DNA of 64,000 nucleotides from Candidatus Bathyarchaeia archaeon (GTDB lineage Archaea > Thermoproteota > Bathyarchaeia > 40CM-2-53-6), in the NCBI GenBank assembly GCA_035935655.1, contig DASYWW010000062.1, positions 1 to 64,000 of the forward strand, given 5' to 3'. A program made the position numbers and the translations under genes. Positions 24,900 through 32,253 of this stretch are shown in pieces (position 1 is the first letter of the stretch; each line of letters begins with the position of its first letter). The notes beneath the pieces are model-generated. The model had not been told where the DNA came from. It ran no database searches and worked only from the letters and a program-made list of their open reading frames with translations.

Positions 24900-26236
24900 T
24901 GTTCCTCGCTTTCCGAATTGTCGGACTTGTCTTCGAGTAGTTTGTCGATTTCTTGCCTCGTTAGTTCAGCAATCTTCCCTTTCATTCCTGTGCGAGCCAA
25001 ACTTTTCAGTAGTTCAGGTGTCAGCAGTCCGTTCGCTTCAAGAATCGTAAGCAGTAACTCGTTCTGTTTTCTTGCGATAGGGTCTACAACTTCTTTCACA
25101 ACTTCGACTTTCGGTTCACCACGCTTCGTAATCAGATTCAGTCTCGGTCGAAGTTTTCGGAATAGTTCTCGGATACCGTTCTCTCCGTCGGCAGTCCACG
25201 GAGACTTGTCATACTTGAGAGGGTCTACAGTGTGACCGAGACAGAACTCTCCATAGTTTCTTTCTCTCTCTTTCAGTTCGAGATTTCCGAGCAACGTTTG
25301 AAGTGTGTCTCTTCCCATTTCGTGAATCCGTAATCTCTCAGGATTCTCGATTCCTGACTCTTTCCGCAAGTCACGAATCTGTTCCTGTGCTCTGTGGTCA
25401 CTCATGGGCTTGCCTCGTGTAGTGACAAAGAGCGAATCGTCTTTCGTAAGCGGTCTTCCGAGTTGGCTCTCTCGCTCTTCTAACAGGTCAGCGAGAGCGT
25501 CGATTTGGTCGTCCACAAGCATAGTGTAGAATTTGACATTGCGCTTCTTTCGAATCAGGTAACTGTTCTTGTCTCCTTTCGGAATTCTGACAGGCTCGAT
25601 TTCCTCTTTCCAACGAATCTCAGGTGTCCGAGACTTGAGAACTTCGTAGATACTGAACCACTTCCGATTTAGGTCGAGGAATTCACCTGCTCCAAGTCCT
25701 GACAGAATTGTCAGAACGAGTGCTTTGTCTCGTTTGCTCTTGGTAGAGTTCACGAGTTGCCGAATTTCGTCGTAATCTACCGTGGTAGTGTCGGATTCGG
25801 CAGGCTCTCCGTTCTCTTTCTCTTCGACAGTCTCGTAAGTGAACTTGTAGTTGCGAGCGTTCTGTCTTCCTATCTTTAGTTCGAGAAACGATTGAACAGC
25901 CGCAACGTAACCCCGACGTGTGCGAGAATCCCATTCAGAATGAGAAAGAACCCACTCTTCAACTTCCTTAGCCCAGGCGGTTTGAGTCTCGAAGTCTCGT
26001 TCACCCTGAGCCTTCTTGACCGAATCAACCCAATCCGAGAATGCTCCGAACTTCCTGCTCAGGACATCAGCCCAATATGTGCGGAGTGCTCCGAGATACT
26101 TCCGAGCGGTCCCTGTCTTCTTCTTGGTAAGTAGAACTTGGAGAACGGGATTGTCCTTAGTCCACTGTTGCACGTCTACTTTGACGTTCCCGTGTCCCGA
26201 CGGGAATCTGTGTGCGGTCACTTTGGAACACTCCAA
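24896..26236 (-). CDS. Tyrosine recombinase (integrase)-like protein
   Basis: A 446-residue protein with a SAM-like helical core-binding N terminus (ARKYLGALRTYWADVLSRKF) and a catalytic half: RDKALVLTILSGLGAGEFLD, RIPKGDKNSYLIRKKRNVKF, RLRIHEMGRDTLQTLL and LGHTVDPLKYDKSPW. These match boxes of tyrosine recombinases (Lys strand, HxxR, GH...Y). The first catalytic Arg, normally in SGLRxxEL, is Gly here, so activity is in doubt. A long charged C-terminal tail follows. It is the best candidate for the element's integrase, transcribed toward the element's interior. Confidence 0.62.
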   Translation of the reverse strand: MECSKVTAHRFPSGHGNVKVDVQQWTKDNPVLQVLLTKKKTGTARKYLGALRTYWADVLSRKFGAFSDWVDSVKKAQGERDFETQTAWAKEVEEWVLSHSEWDSRTRRGYVAAVQSFLELKIGRQNARNYKFTYETVEEKENGEPAESDTTTVDYDEIRQLVNSTKSKRDKALVLTILSGLGAGEFLDLNRKWFSIYEVLKSRTPEIRWKEEIEPVRIPKGDKNSYLIRKKRNVKFYTMLVDDQIDALADLLEERESQLGRPLTKDDSLFVTTRGKPMSDHRAQEQIRDLRKESGIENPERLRIHEMGRDTLQTLLGNLELKERERNYGEFCLGHTVDPLKYDKSPWTADGENGIRELFRKLRPRLNLITKRGEPKVEVVKEVVDPIARKQNELLLTILEANGLLTPELLKSLARTGMKGKIAELTRQEIDKLLEDKSDNSESEEQ

Positions 26237-26463
26237 AGCGTCTCTCGCTTCGCTCTCCGTCTCAGTAACTCGTGGACAATCTTTTCGTGTCGGTGCTGCG
26301 GACTCGCTCCGACGTAGATTACTTTCTCGACTTTCGCTCGAAGACTCTTTGCAACTTCACTCGATGCGGTATCAAGGTAGCAATACCAACAGATTCCTTC
26401 GTAAGGCAGTAAGTCAACTGAACTCGTGACTTCTGCGCAAAGAGCGCAACGTTCACGAGGCAT
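26218..26463 (-). CDS. Zinc-finger protein beside the integrase (81 aa)
   Basis: MPRERCALCAEV and GICWYCYLDTA form a four-Cys zinc site (about 6-28), followed by a basic helical C terminus (HRHEKIVHELLRRRAKRETL). It overlaps the integrase start by 19 bases and its ATG overlaps the stop of the 35-residue gene upstream (TAATG). A recombination directionality factor or regulator would be a reasonable guess. Confidence 0.57.
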   Translation of the reverse strand: MPRERCALCAEVTSSVDLLPYEGICWYCYLDTASSEVAKSLRAKVEKVIYVGASPQHRHEKIVHELLRRRAKRETLWSVPK

Positions 26464-26570
26464 TAGGCAACACTCCCTAAGACCTGACCGACGAAGAACC
26501 CTGTAACCGCTCTGAGTCCGAGTGGTGAGAAGACTCGGAACACTACGTTTAGAAATCTCGTTGATTCCAT
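26463..26570 (-). CDS. Small hydrophobic peptide (35 aa), first of integrase operon
   Basis: From ATG 26570 it reads MESTRFLNVVFRVFSPLGLR then AVTGFFVGQVLGSVA and TAA, overlapping the next ATG (TAATG). It is amphipathic to hydrophobic, a possible membrane peptide. Its start is only 7 bases from the divergent orc1 ATG, so the orc1 promoter would lie inside it. Supported by the translational coupling, not by homology. Confidence 0.42.
   Translation of the reverse strand: MESTRFLNVVFRVFSPLGLRAVTGFFVGQVLGSVA
26518..26538. other. Hairpin CCGAGT...ACTCGG
   Basis: A perfect 6-base inverted repeat with a 9-base loop inside the small gene beside the element's right end. It could be an integrase arm site or an RNA hairpin. 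No matching copy was seen at the left end. Confidence 0.25.
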
Positions 26571-26577
26571 AGGAAAA

Positions 26578-27888
26578 ATGCTACAAGAACCCTTAATTCC
26601 ACTGGAAGCCGGCTCGCAGAAAACCGGACCGATTCAGGACTTGTCACAGCAAGGATTAGATCTCATCTTCGAAAGGGTCCTTTCAGGAGGAGAAGTCTTT
26701 CGCGACAGAAATCTCCTCAGGCACGACTACATGCCCGCGACCCTTCCCCACAGGGAAGAACAGATCAAACGGCTAGGATCTGTACTCGCTCCCGCCCTAA
26801 CAAAGGATCACGTGTCGAACCTGTTCGCCTACGGCAAGACTGGAACAGGAAAAACAATAGTCACTAGATTTGTCCTCGACCGGTTGCAACGCAAGGCTCG
26901 CGAACATGGGCGAGCTCTCGACACGTGCTACGTCAATTGCCGACTTGCCGGGACAAACTATAGGGTAATCGCTGATCTCTGCAGGTCTCTCGGCCGCGAG
27001 GTTCCATTTACCGGACTCGCCGTAGGCGAGCTCTTGGACCGGTTCAGAAGCGCGCTCCAGTCACGTGGCTCCGCCTTCCTTGTCGTCCTCGACGAGATAG
27101 ACGCGCTCGTGAAGAGGAGCGAAGACGACAGCCTGCTCTATGAGCTGACAAGGATAAACGAGAAGCTGACAGATGGCTGGATCGGGCTCATAGGAATCTC
27201 CAACGATCTCCACTTCAAAGACTTCCTCGACCCGAGAGTCCTGAGCTCGCTTGGAGAGGAAGAGGTCGTCTTCAAACCATACTCATCAGACGAACTATTC
27301 GACATTCTAAAAGAGCGAGCCGAGCTCGCCTTCCGCTCCGGAATCCTAGATCAAGGAGCCCTGCGCCTGTGTGCAGCCCTGGCCGCAGGAGAACATGGTG
27401 ACGCTCGTCGCGCGCTTGACCTGCTGAGGGTGGCCGCTGAGATTGCTGAGAGATCACGCGAGCTACGCGTCCTAGAGAATCATGTCCGTGAAGCACAACA
27501 GAAGGTCGAGCATGACCGCGTCACAGAAGCCCTGTCATCCCTCCCCCTCCACTCTAGAATCCTTCTAATCTCGGTCATGCAACTGGAGAATGCTAGGAAA
27601 GAGAGTTCTGTTACAGGTGACGTGTACGAGGTATATCGAGAAATATGCGCTGCCGGCTCCGTCGAACCTCTCACCCAGAGAAGAGTCAGTGGATTGCTCA
27701 ACGAGCTGGATATTATGGGCGTCCTAAACGCGCGCGTAGTAAGCTTTGGCAGGTATGGTCGTACAAAGAAGATCCGGCTAGGCGTCGAAGCCCGGTCAGT
27801 AACTGCGTCCTTCAACCAAGACGAGATGGTTCGAGGACTCCTCAATTATGCTCCGCGAAGCGTCCTCAAACACCAAACCAGCCTCTAG
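26578..27888 (+). CDS. cdc6: Orc1/Cdc6 replication initiator
   Basis: A 436-residue AAA+ initiator. LPHREEQIKRLGSVLAPAL leads to Walker A NLFAYGKTGTGKT (about residue 82), Walker B FLVVLDEIDALV (about 168), sensor 1 LIGISNDLHF and sensor 2 GDARRALDLLRVA; the C-terminal winged helix (TQRRVSGLLNELDIMGVLNA) binds ORB DNA. The protein binds the replication origin and recruits MCM. The ATG at 26578 fits a leaderless transcript from a TATA-like TTTAGAAAT at about 26549; TTG 26641 is an alternative start nearer the family N terminus. An ORB-core dyad TTCCACTGGAA lies at 26597. It flanks the mobile element directly. Confidence 0.93.
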   Translation: MLQEPLIPLEAGSQKTGPIQDLSQQGLDLIFERVLSGGEVFRDRNLLRHDYMPATLPHREEQIKRLGSVLAPALTKDHVSNLFAYGKTGTGKTIVTRFVLDRLQRKAREHGRALDTCYVNCRLAGTNYRVIADLCRSLGREVPFTGLAVGELLDRFRSALQSRGSAFLVVLDEIDALVKRSEDDSLLYELTRINEKLTDGWIGLIGISNDLHFKDFLDPRVLSSLGEEEVVFKPYSSDELFDILKERAELAFRSGILDQGALRLCAALAAGEHGDARRALDLLRVAAEIAERSRELRVLENHVREAQQKVEHDRVTEALSSLPLHSRILLISVMQLENARKESSVTGDVYEVYREICAAGSVEPLTQRRVSGLLNELDIMGVLNARVVSFGRYGRTKKIRLGVEARSVTASFNQDEMVRGLLNYAPRSVLKHQTSL

Positions 27889-28444
27889 ATGCATTGGCAT
27901 AGATGATGGCCCGTTTCCACCGGAAACGGATGACACGATCAGGTATGCTCCTCTCCTAGCCGTCTGGTTGAAAGGACCTCATCTACACCAATTCAGAGCC
28001 GGCTGGATTACAGTGGACGGACTGGATGCAACCAGAAAGGCTGAGCATCTCCTCAAAGGGTCCACGCATACTCCTGTCTTACTGTCCGGCGTAACATTCG
28101 GAGGGTTCAATCTCATCGACCCATGGAAGATCCAGAAACTATGCAAAGCACCAGTAATCGTGGTTGTCGGTTCTCGGCCTGATAACAGGGCTGTGAAGCG
28201 CGCCCTGACTCGACACTTTCCCGATTGGAAGCGGAGATGGGACTTGATCAGGTCACTCGGCCCAATACAAAGGGTCAGGGCGATGATCGGCGAGGGTCCA
28301 TTGTTCTTTGAACGGTTCGGATGTTCAACTCGAGAGGCTAGATTGATCCTGAAGACCTCGGCGTTCGTTTCGCGAGTCCCTGAACCGTTGCGGGTTGCGG
28401 GAGTTCTTGCTAGAGGTCTGTTCTTTTCCGAACCCTCTGGCTAG
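27848..28444 (+). CDS. DUF99 family protein (endonuclease V-like fold)
   Basis: A 198-residue protein. The start ATG lies inside the end of orc1 (41-base overlap); the first conserved stretch is CIGIDDGPFPP, then VDGLDAT, LLSGVTFGGFNLID and APVIVVVGSRPDN, as in COG1628/DUF99. The fold is related to endonuclease V, but its substrate is unknown. It is coupled to orc1 and probably belongs to the same operon. A palindrome GTTTCCACCGGAAAC at 27913, ORB-like, lies within its first codons. DUF99 is archaeal, supporting the domain call. Confidence 0.83.
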   Translation: MLREASSNTKPASRCIGIDDGPFPPETDDTIRYAPLLAVWLKGPHLHQFRAGWITVDGLDATRKAEHLLKGSTHTPVLLSGVTFGGFNLIDPWKIQKLCKAPVIVVVGSRPDNRAVKRALTRHFPDWKRRWDLIRSLGPIQRVRAMIGEGPLFFERFGCSTREARLILKTSAFVSRVPEPLRVAGVLARGLFFSEPSG

Positions 28445-28510
28445 CTACTAGGTTACAGGAGGCTTTAGTCGTCCCGTTGAGGTTGCTGTGGACAGTCAAC
28501 GGAATAATTC

Positions 28511-28723
28511 ATGGATTTTGGATTGGGAGAGTTTTGCATGACTGGAAAAAAGGCCGCCAGAGAGAACCAGTTGAATGATTATTTCCGCAGACGTTGTTGC
28601 AATTACGAGAACTTCACTTGTGACCGTGTCTGGGAATGCGCGTTGTGTGCACGTCAGTCCGTGAAAGTTGAGCCGCTAATGGACGAGATGGAGTCGACTA
28701 CAGTGGCTTCTCGGAGGAGGTGA
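28511..28723 (+). CDS. Small Cys-rich protein
   Basis: Up to 70 residues; ATG 28538 is preferred because GGGAGAG lies 7 bases before it. RRRCCNYENFTCDRVWECAL followed by CARQSVKVEPL has five Cys in a zinc-like spacing, with an acidic tail. Its stop is 14 bases before the start of the coiled-coil gene, so the two are probably co-transcribed. Unknown family. Confidence 0.5.
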   Translation: MDFGLGEFCMTGKKAARENQLNDYFRRRCCNYENFTCDRVWECALCARQSVKVEPLMDEMESTTVASRRR

Positions 28724-28737
28724 GTTGACTGGAGACT

Positions 28738-28950
28738 TTGAGACAGGAAGAGGTTGTACGGCTTGAAGAGGCTCTTCTGAAGAAGATGGAAGAGAGGCTC
28801 ACTCCTCTGATGGAGCAGGCTGCACGAGACGCGGCGCGAACGGCAATGCAAAGACTGCGGCTGGACATGATGGCTCACATCAGTAGACATGAGGAAACTA
28901 TACAGAGGCTAGCGAAAGAGGCACTAGCCGCAAATCACGTTCCAAGATAG
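28738..28950 (+). CDS. Coiled-coil protein (70 aa)
   Basis: TTG start with GGAG five bases upstream. One long charged helix, EEALLKKMEERLTPLMEQAA followed by RDAARTAMQRLRLDMMAHIS, with heptad spacing, ending QRLAKEALAANHVPR. It is paired with the preceding Cys-rich gene. It may be a small nucleoid or scaffold protein; no family is recognised. Confidence 0.5.
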   Translation: MRQEEVVRLEEALLKKMEERLTPLMEQAARDAARTAMQRLRLDMMAHISRHEETIQRLAKEALAANHVPR

Positions 28951-29056
28951 CTGCCTGTTTCCTACCCTCATACCGGATGGATGCAAGTCTGCCTAGTCGT
29001 TACTAGGTGCGCCTCAGCGGTTCTATGCCATTCGGTGGGAGAAGATCTGGTTCTTT

Positions 29057-30163
29057 CTAGGCGTTCTTGCATGTTGGGCAAAGCGGAATCTTGTTGACAA
29101 TTCCCTTTGTCACAACGCAGTCTGTGCAAAGGTGCTTGCGGCAGGAACTGCAAGTTCTCTCATGCGCAGAGCAAACTGTCCCACCACAGACTTCGCATAT
29201 CGCCTTGGACTTGAGGTCGCAAAGTGAACACTTCTGAGTATCATCCCAGATCATCTTTCCAGTAGCAGCCTGGATGATCTTGCGATAGGACTTACCCGCG
29301 GCAAGCATCTCCACGGTCACAATCGGAACATGCAGCAGTTGAACTCCGGTTACGGTTGCTTCGTCATGACCGCTGACCGCCTCCTTTGCCTTAGCTCGAA
29401 TCATCTCCTCAGTTACCCCGGCAGGCGCAACTGTCACAGTGTTCTTCATTTCGAGTTCCGGAGGCAGTTTCGGCATGGATCCTGTTGATGGCTCTATCTC
29501 GAGGCAGTCGACAAAGAACCCTGTCGACGGGAGGTTTTCTACATGTCCCTCGAAGAGCAATGCGTCGCAGGCGCGACCATCAACCCCGTCAAACACGAGA
29601 ACTCCAACGGCGAGTTTTTTCCGTCCATCATCAATCTGGAAGCTGGCAAAAAAATACGGTCGAAACTCAAGCCTCGGCATGGAAGAGAGCTTTAGGAACG
29701 TACCGTTTACCAGACCATGAGCCAAGATACGGGATGCGACAGCCCTCGCGACAGGTAGTGTCCCAGGGACCTTATGCCTCTCCGGTGCCTTGATGCTCTC
29801 AACTCTTTCCTTGAGTTTGGCTAGATCCCAAAGCTCGACGCCAAGCTTGCGAGCCATGAACTCCGCGTTCCCCGCGAACCCTTTTGGGGAAACGTAGATT
29901 CCGCTCTGAATGCCTAGACTCTTCAGGCGGGCCGCGAACTTCTCAACCTCTCGGCCATCGACCTGACTAGTGCCTTCCCAGCACTCAAATGCGACTTTCT
30001 GGATTTTCTTGCCTTTTTTTCTGGATGCGAGAATGTCTACAAAATAGCTTCGCGAATCCCCAGTCTGCGCATTCTTTTCAACCTCAAAACCCTCGACCCG
30101 ACAGACGTCACAGACCATGTCCACTACAAAGTTGCCTGACTCGGCTCTTGCGTTCGTGGTCAT
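29057..30163 (-). CDS. Restriction-endonuclease-like protein with zinc C terminus
   Basis: The natural start is ATG 30163 (MTTNARAESGNFVVDMVCDV), giving 368 residues. The N-terminal 130 residues resemble the Mrr/REase fold (SYFVDILASRKKGKKIQKVAFECWEG), but the usual QxK is ECW, so it may not cut. The middle is beta-rich and the C-terminal 60 residues contain CSLCDL, CEVCGGTVCSAHERTCSSCR and LCPTCKNA, a double zinc module. It diverges from the 30285 gene. An archaeal DNA-associated role near the origin is inferred from context. Confidence 0.55.
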   Translation of the reverse strand: MTTNARAESGNFVVDMVCDVCRVEGFEVEKNAQTGDSRSYFVDILASRKKGKKIQKVAFECWEGTSQVDGREVEKFAARLKSLGIQSGIYVSPKGFAGNAEFMARKLGVELWDLAKLKERVESIKAPERHKVPGTLPVARAVASRILAHGLVNGTFLKLSSMPRLEFRPYFFASFQIDDGRKKLAVGVLVFDGVDGRACDALLFEGHVENLPSTGFFVDCLEIEPSTGSMPKLPPELEMKNTVTVAPAGVTEEMIRAKAKEAVSGHDEATVTGVQLLHVPIVTVEMLAAGKSYRKIIQAATGKMIWDDTQKCSLCDLKSKAICEVCGGTVCSAHERTCSSCRKHLCTDCVVTKGIVNKIPLCPTCKNA

Positions 30164-30284
30164 GTGGGACCCGCGTGTATTCAATTTGAAGGTGCCAAAA
30201 TTGTGGAATAAGCATGGTGTAACTATCACGGTCGTTGAGCGTGGGCAAGCAAGACTCAATAGCAATGGATACAAAACCGTATCC

Positions 30285-30776
30285 ATGGGTAATCTGTACC
30301 CTCCAATGGATTGGCACGAAGGAACCCGCTCGGTTATCGACGAAACCCTTCGAGATCGAATACTACTCGCGCTGTTGCAACGCAGCAACCTCACTAAAGC
30401 GCAGTTCGAAACGCTTCTCGTAGACCAGTTGGGTCATGATATGGCGAATAAACGCCTAACAAGGAATGATATGGCTCAATTACGCCGAGATCAGAAGGGA
30501 ATAAGCCGCGGATCCTTCAATAGAACCCTAAAGCAAGCGAGGGAAAATGTTGTGGAAGCAATTCACACTGTTCTTCTGCTCGGCTACTGCGGGATGACGG
30601 AGTCGCCAAGTATCGCTCCATTCTTGGAGGCCTCAGAACGTCTTAAGGGGCAGACCTCTCAGCTCCGAGAATCCGCCCAGAACGAACCAGAAGTCTATCA
30701 AAGAACCGTGGACTCCATAATTGAGGACCTCGAGCAAGCCTTCAAAGCACTTTTCGGAAGAAATCGTGACATGTGA
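30285..30776 (+). CDS. Conserved helical protein near the origin (163 aa)
   Basis: Starts at ATG 30285 (MGNLYPPMDWHEGTRSVIDE), avoiding overlap with the divergent gene. TLRDRILLALLQRSNLTKAQ then FETLLVDQLGHDMANKRLTR looks like a helix-turn-helix domain; GISRGSFNRTLKQARENVVE could be a second. The C terminus is a coiled coil. I do not recognise it by name. Its stop runs into the palindrome array at 30775, suggesting the operators regulate the next gene rather than this one. Confidence 0.5.
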   Translation: MGNLYPPMDWHEGTRSVIDETLRDRILLALLQRSNLTKAQFETLLVDQLGHDMANKRLTRNDMAQLRRDQKGISRGSFNRTLKQARENVVEAIHTVLLLGYCGMTESPSIAPFLEASERLKGQTSQLRESAQNEPEVYQRTVDSIIEDLEQAFKALFGRNRDM

Positions 30777-31032
30777 CGTCACGTGAGTGATTAGATTATC
30801 ACACCTATCACATCTATCACTTACGAAGCGGGTGGGGCAGAATTTGTTCGAGGGGCAAGAGTAAGTGTAACCGGCCTCGTCATGTGCTTGACGTCATAAT
30901 GCAACGGGGGAGTCACGTCTCCATCACTTGTGATAGAGCTATGGAGGTGTCCCACCTCACAATCGTTAGTGTTAAATGGGTTCGCTGAGCATACCGTGAC
31001 GTCACACGTTCGACAGGTGTGATGTCACAAAG
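30775..31032. promoter_or_regulatory. Palindrome-rich operator array
   Basis: A 256-base intergenic stretch with GTGACGTCAC (30775), GACGTCAT (about 30890), GTCACGTC (about 30912), GTGACGTCACAC (about 30997) and GTGTGATGTCACA (about 31017), plus TATCAC repeated three times at 9-11 base spacing (about 30797-30820) and ATCACTTGTGAT. Such repeated dyads are typical operators for a winged-helix regulator or an archaeal origin. The last palindrome ends 5 bases before the ATG of the 31033 gene. Confidence 0.55.
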
Positions 31033-31710
31033 ATGTTTGGCGTCGGGAAACGAGAGGAGAAAAGAACGGCCAAGAACTCGATTGAGAACCAGGATATTGC
31101 AAAGCTCTTCTTCGACACTTTTTCAGACAAACTCAGCTCTTTTGAATCACGCTTGAAGAACCTGGTCTTTGAAGTTGAAAGGCTCAGGGCTTCGGGCGAT
31201 CAGTCCAAGCTATCCGATCTTGTATTGCTGGAGCGTCTGCAGAGAACGGAAGAGCGTCTCGGCGAATCACTAAGTTGGATCAAACAGCTCGCAGATGCAG
31301 TCCCTCGTCCTCCAACGCTGGATCCGGCGAAGAACGAAATGGTTGAAGATGAGCCTGAGCTGGTAAGATCCGACCAACAGGTGCCCGTGAATCAACCTGC
31401 GGCTCTCACTGACCCTTCAATGGTACAGCCCGGCTCTTTGAACTCGATAACAACGCCAACCGAGCTTCAAGTGCTTACCCTTCTCGCCAACGAGGGCCCT
31501 AAGTCCGCACCAGAGATAGGGAGGTTTGTAGGGCGTTCCAGGGAGCATACTGCTCGTTTGATGAAGAAACTCTTTGATGAGGGATACGTTCGGCGGGACC
31601 AGACTCGAATCCCGTTTCGATACTCCACCGTAGAACGTGTCAAGCAGAGTTTCACGAGGTCTGAAGGGAAGAATCAGGGGCAAGAGATTGTTTCTGCAAA
31701 TCAAGCTTGA
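31033..31710 (+). CDS. Winged-helix regulator with coiled-coil N terminus
   Basis: A 225-residue protein. The first 90 residues form a coiled coil (DKLSSFESRLKNLVFEVERL), then a Pro-rich linker, then a winged helix at about 140-205: TPTELQVLTLLANEGPKSAP, EIGRFVGRSREHTARLMKKL and FDEGYVRRDQ. The recognition helix SREHTARLMKKL is clear. It is preceded immediately by the palindrome array, so self-regulation is likely. It overlaps the opposite-strand regulator gene by 59 bases at its 3-prime end. Confidence 0.68.
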   Translation: MFGVGKREEKRTAKNSIENQDIAKLFFDTFSDKLSSFESRLKNLVFEVERLRASGDQSKLSDLVLLERLQRTEERLGESLSWIKQLADAVPRPPTLDPAKNEMVEDEPELVRSDQQVPVNQPAALTDPSMVQPGSLNSITTPTELQVLTLLANEGPKSAPEIGRFVGRSREHTARLMKKLFDEGYVRRDQTRIPFRYSTVERVKQSFTRSEGKNQGQEIVSANQA

Positions 31711-32077
31711 CACGGTACGCCAAACCTAACTTTTCCTGTTCTCTCTCAAGAACTCCCCTATCTGCTAGTCTCATTAGATACGTGGATACTGTGCTCAATG
31801 GGATCTTTTCCCTGAAAGTGGCTTCAAACGCCTTTCTCGCTTCACGTGAGCTGAAGCTTCTGCCTTTCAGCTGGGATACTATCGCGCTGGTTAATCGGTC
31901 GAATTTTCGCGGGGAGAGCCCCAGGGTTGTCGCAGATGATTGCGGGGTTCCGGACATCAACTCGACGAGATCCAATATTCTGCCCACTTTCTCCCTCGTT
32001 ACGGGACCGTCAATGGCGATCGAGTGTCGGGCCCCGTCAGTGTCGTAGAATTCTACCTTCAATCGCCGTGGTCTCAT
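31652..32077 (-). CDS. Winged-helix protein (141 aa)
   Basis: Starts MRPRRLKVEFYDTDGARHSI, with an N-terminal beta segment, a helical middle (VGRILDLVELMSG) and a winged helix KAFEATFREKIPLSTVSTYL then MRLADRGVLEREQ at about 83-120. It converges with the coiled-coil winged-helix gene, ends overlapping. Their joint position between the palindrome array and the candidate ORB suggests origin or cell-cycle control; inferred only. Confidence 0.6.
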   Translation of the reverse strand: MRPRRLKVEFYDTDGARHSIAIDGPVTREKVGRILDLVELMSGTPQSSATTLGLSPRKFDRLTSAIVSQLKGRSFSSREARKAFEATFREKIPLSTVSTYLMRLADRGVLEREQEKLGLAYRVKLDLQKQSLAPDSSLQTS

Positions 32078-32200
32078 GCTTGTTTCCTCAGCAAACCGTT
32101 GAGTTCACAGTTCGCTGTTCACATGTAGAAAAGGCTCACGCATCATCCTCCATGTTAGGAGTAGACTTGGCGTCCAATCGATCCTGACATGTTCCATAGG

Positions 32201-32220
32201 TTCCAGTGGAAATGAAGGGG
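32201..32220 (+). promoter_or_regulatory. Candidate Origin Recognition Box (ORB)
   Basis: TTCCAGTGGAAATGAAGGGG matches the Orc1/Cdc6-binding ORB layout: a TTCCANTGGAA dyad followed by a G-rich tract. It lies in the 260-base gap between a winged-helix gene and the large membrane protein gene, 4.3 kb from cdc6. Weaker dyads without the G tract are at 26597 and 27913. Confidence 0.55.
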
Positions 32221-32253
32221 TCCTAGAACGAATTCACAGGTAGTGAAGCGATT

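Larger units (their letters stand above)
13790..26577. mobile_element. Integrated virus/plasmid-like element
   Basis: About 12.8 kb of overlapping genes with a codon style unlike the flanks (many TCG/CGA-rich codons, lower G+C), an integrase-like gene at the right end, replication-type ATPases and a primase-polymerase-like gene, a packaging-type P-loop ATPase and about a dozen zinc-finger proteins. GATC and GGCC are both missing by eye. No flanking tRNA or convincing direct repeat was found, so the ends are approximate: the right end abuts orc1, and the left end lies after the HNH/DGQHR gene. No capsid gene is recognisable, so virus and plasmid cannot be separated. Confidence 0.75.

Noticed and set aside
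6089-26610. A 16-base identity, AATTCCACTGGAAGCC, at 6089 and 26595, as candidate att sites
   Set aside because: Both copies encode IPLEA in unrelated genes and the methylase is uninterrupted at 6089, so coincidence is likelier.
27913-27927. GTTTCCACCGGAAAC as a full origin box
   Set aside because: The dyad is present but the G-rich tract of an ORB is missing and the site lies inside DUF99 codons; kept only as a weak candidate.
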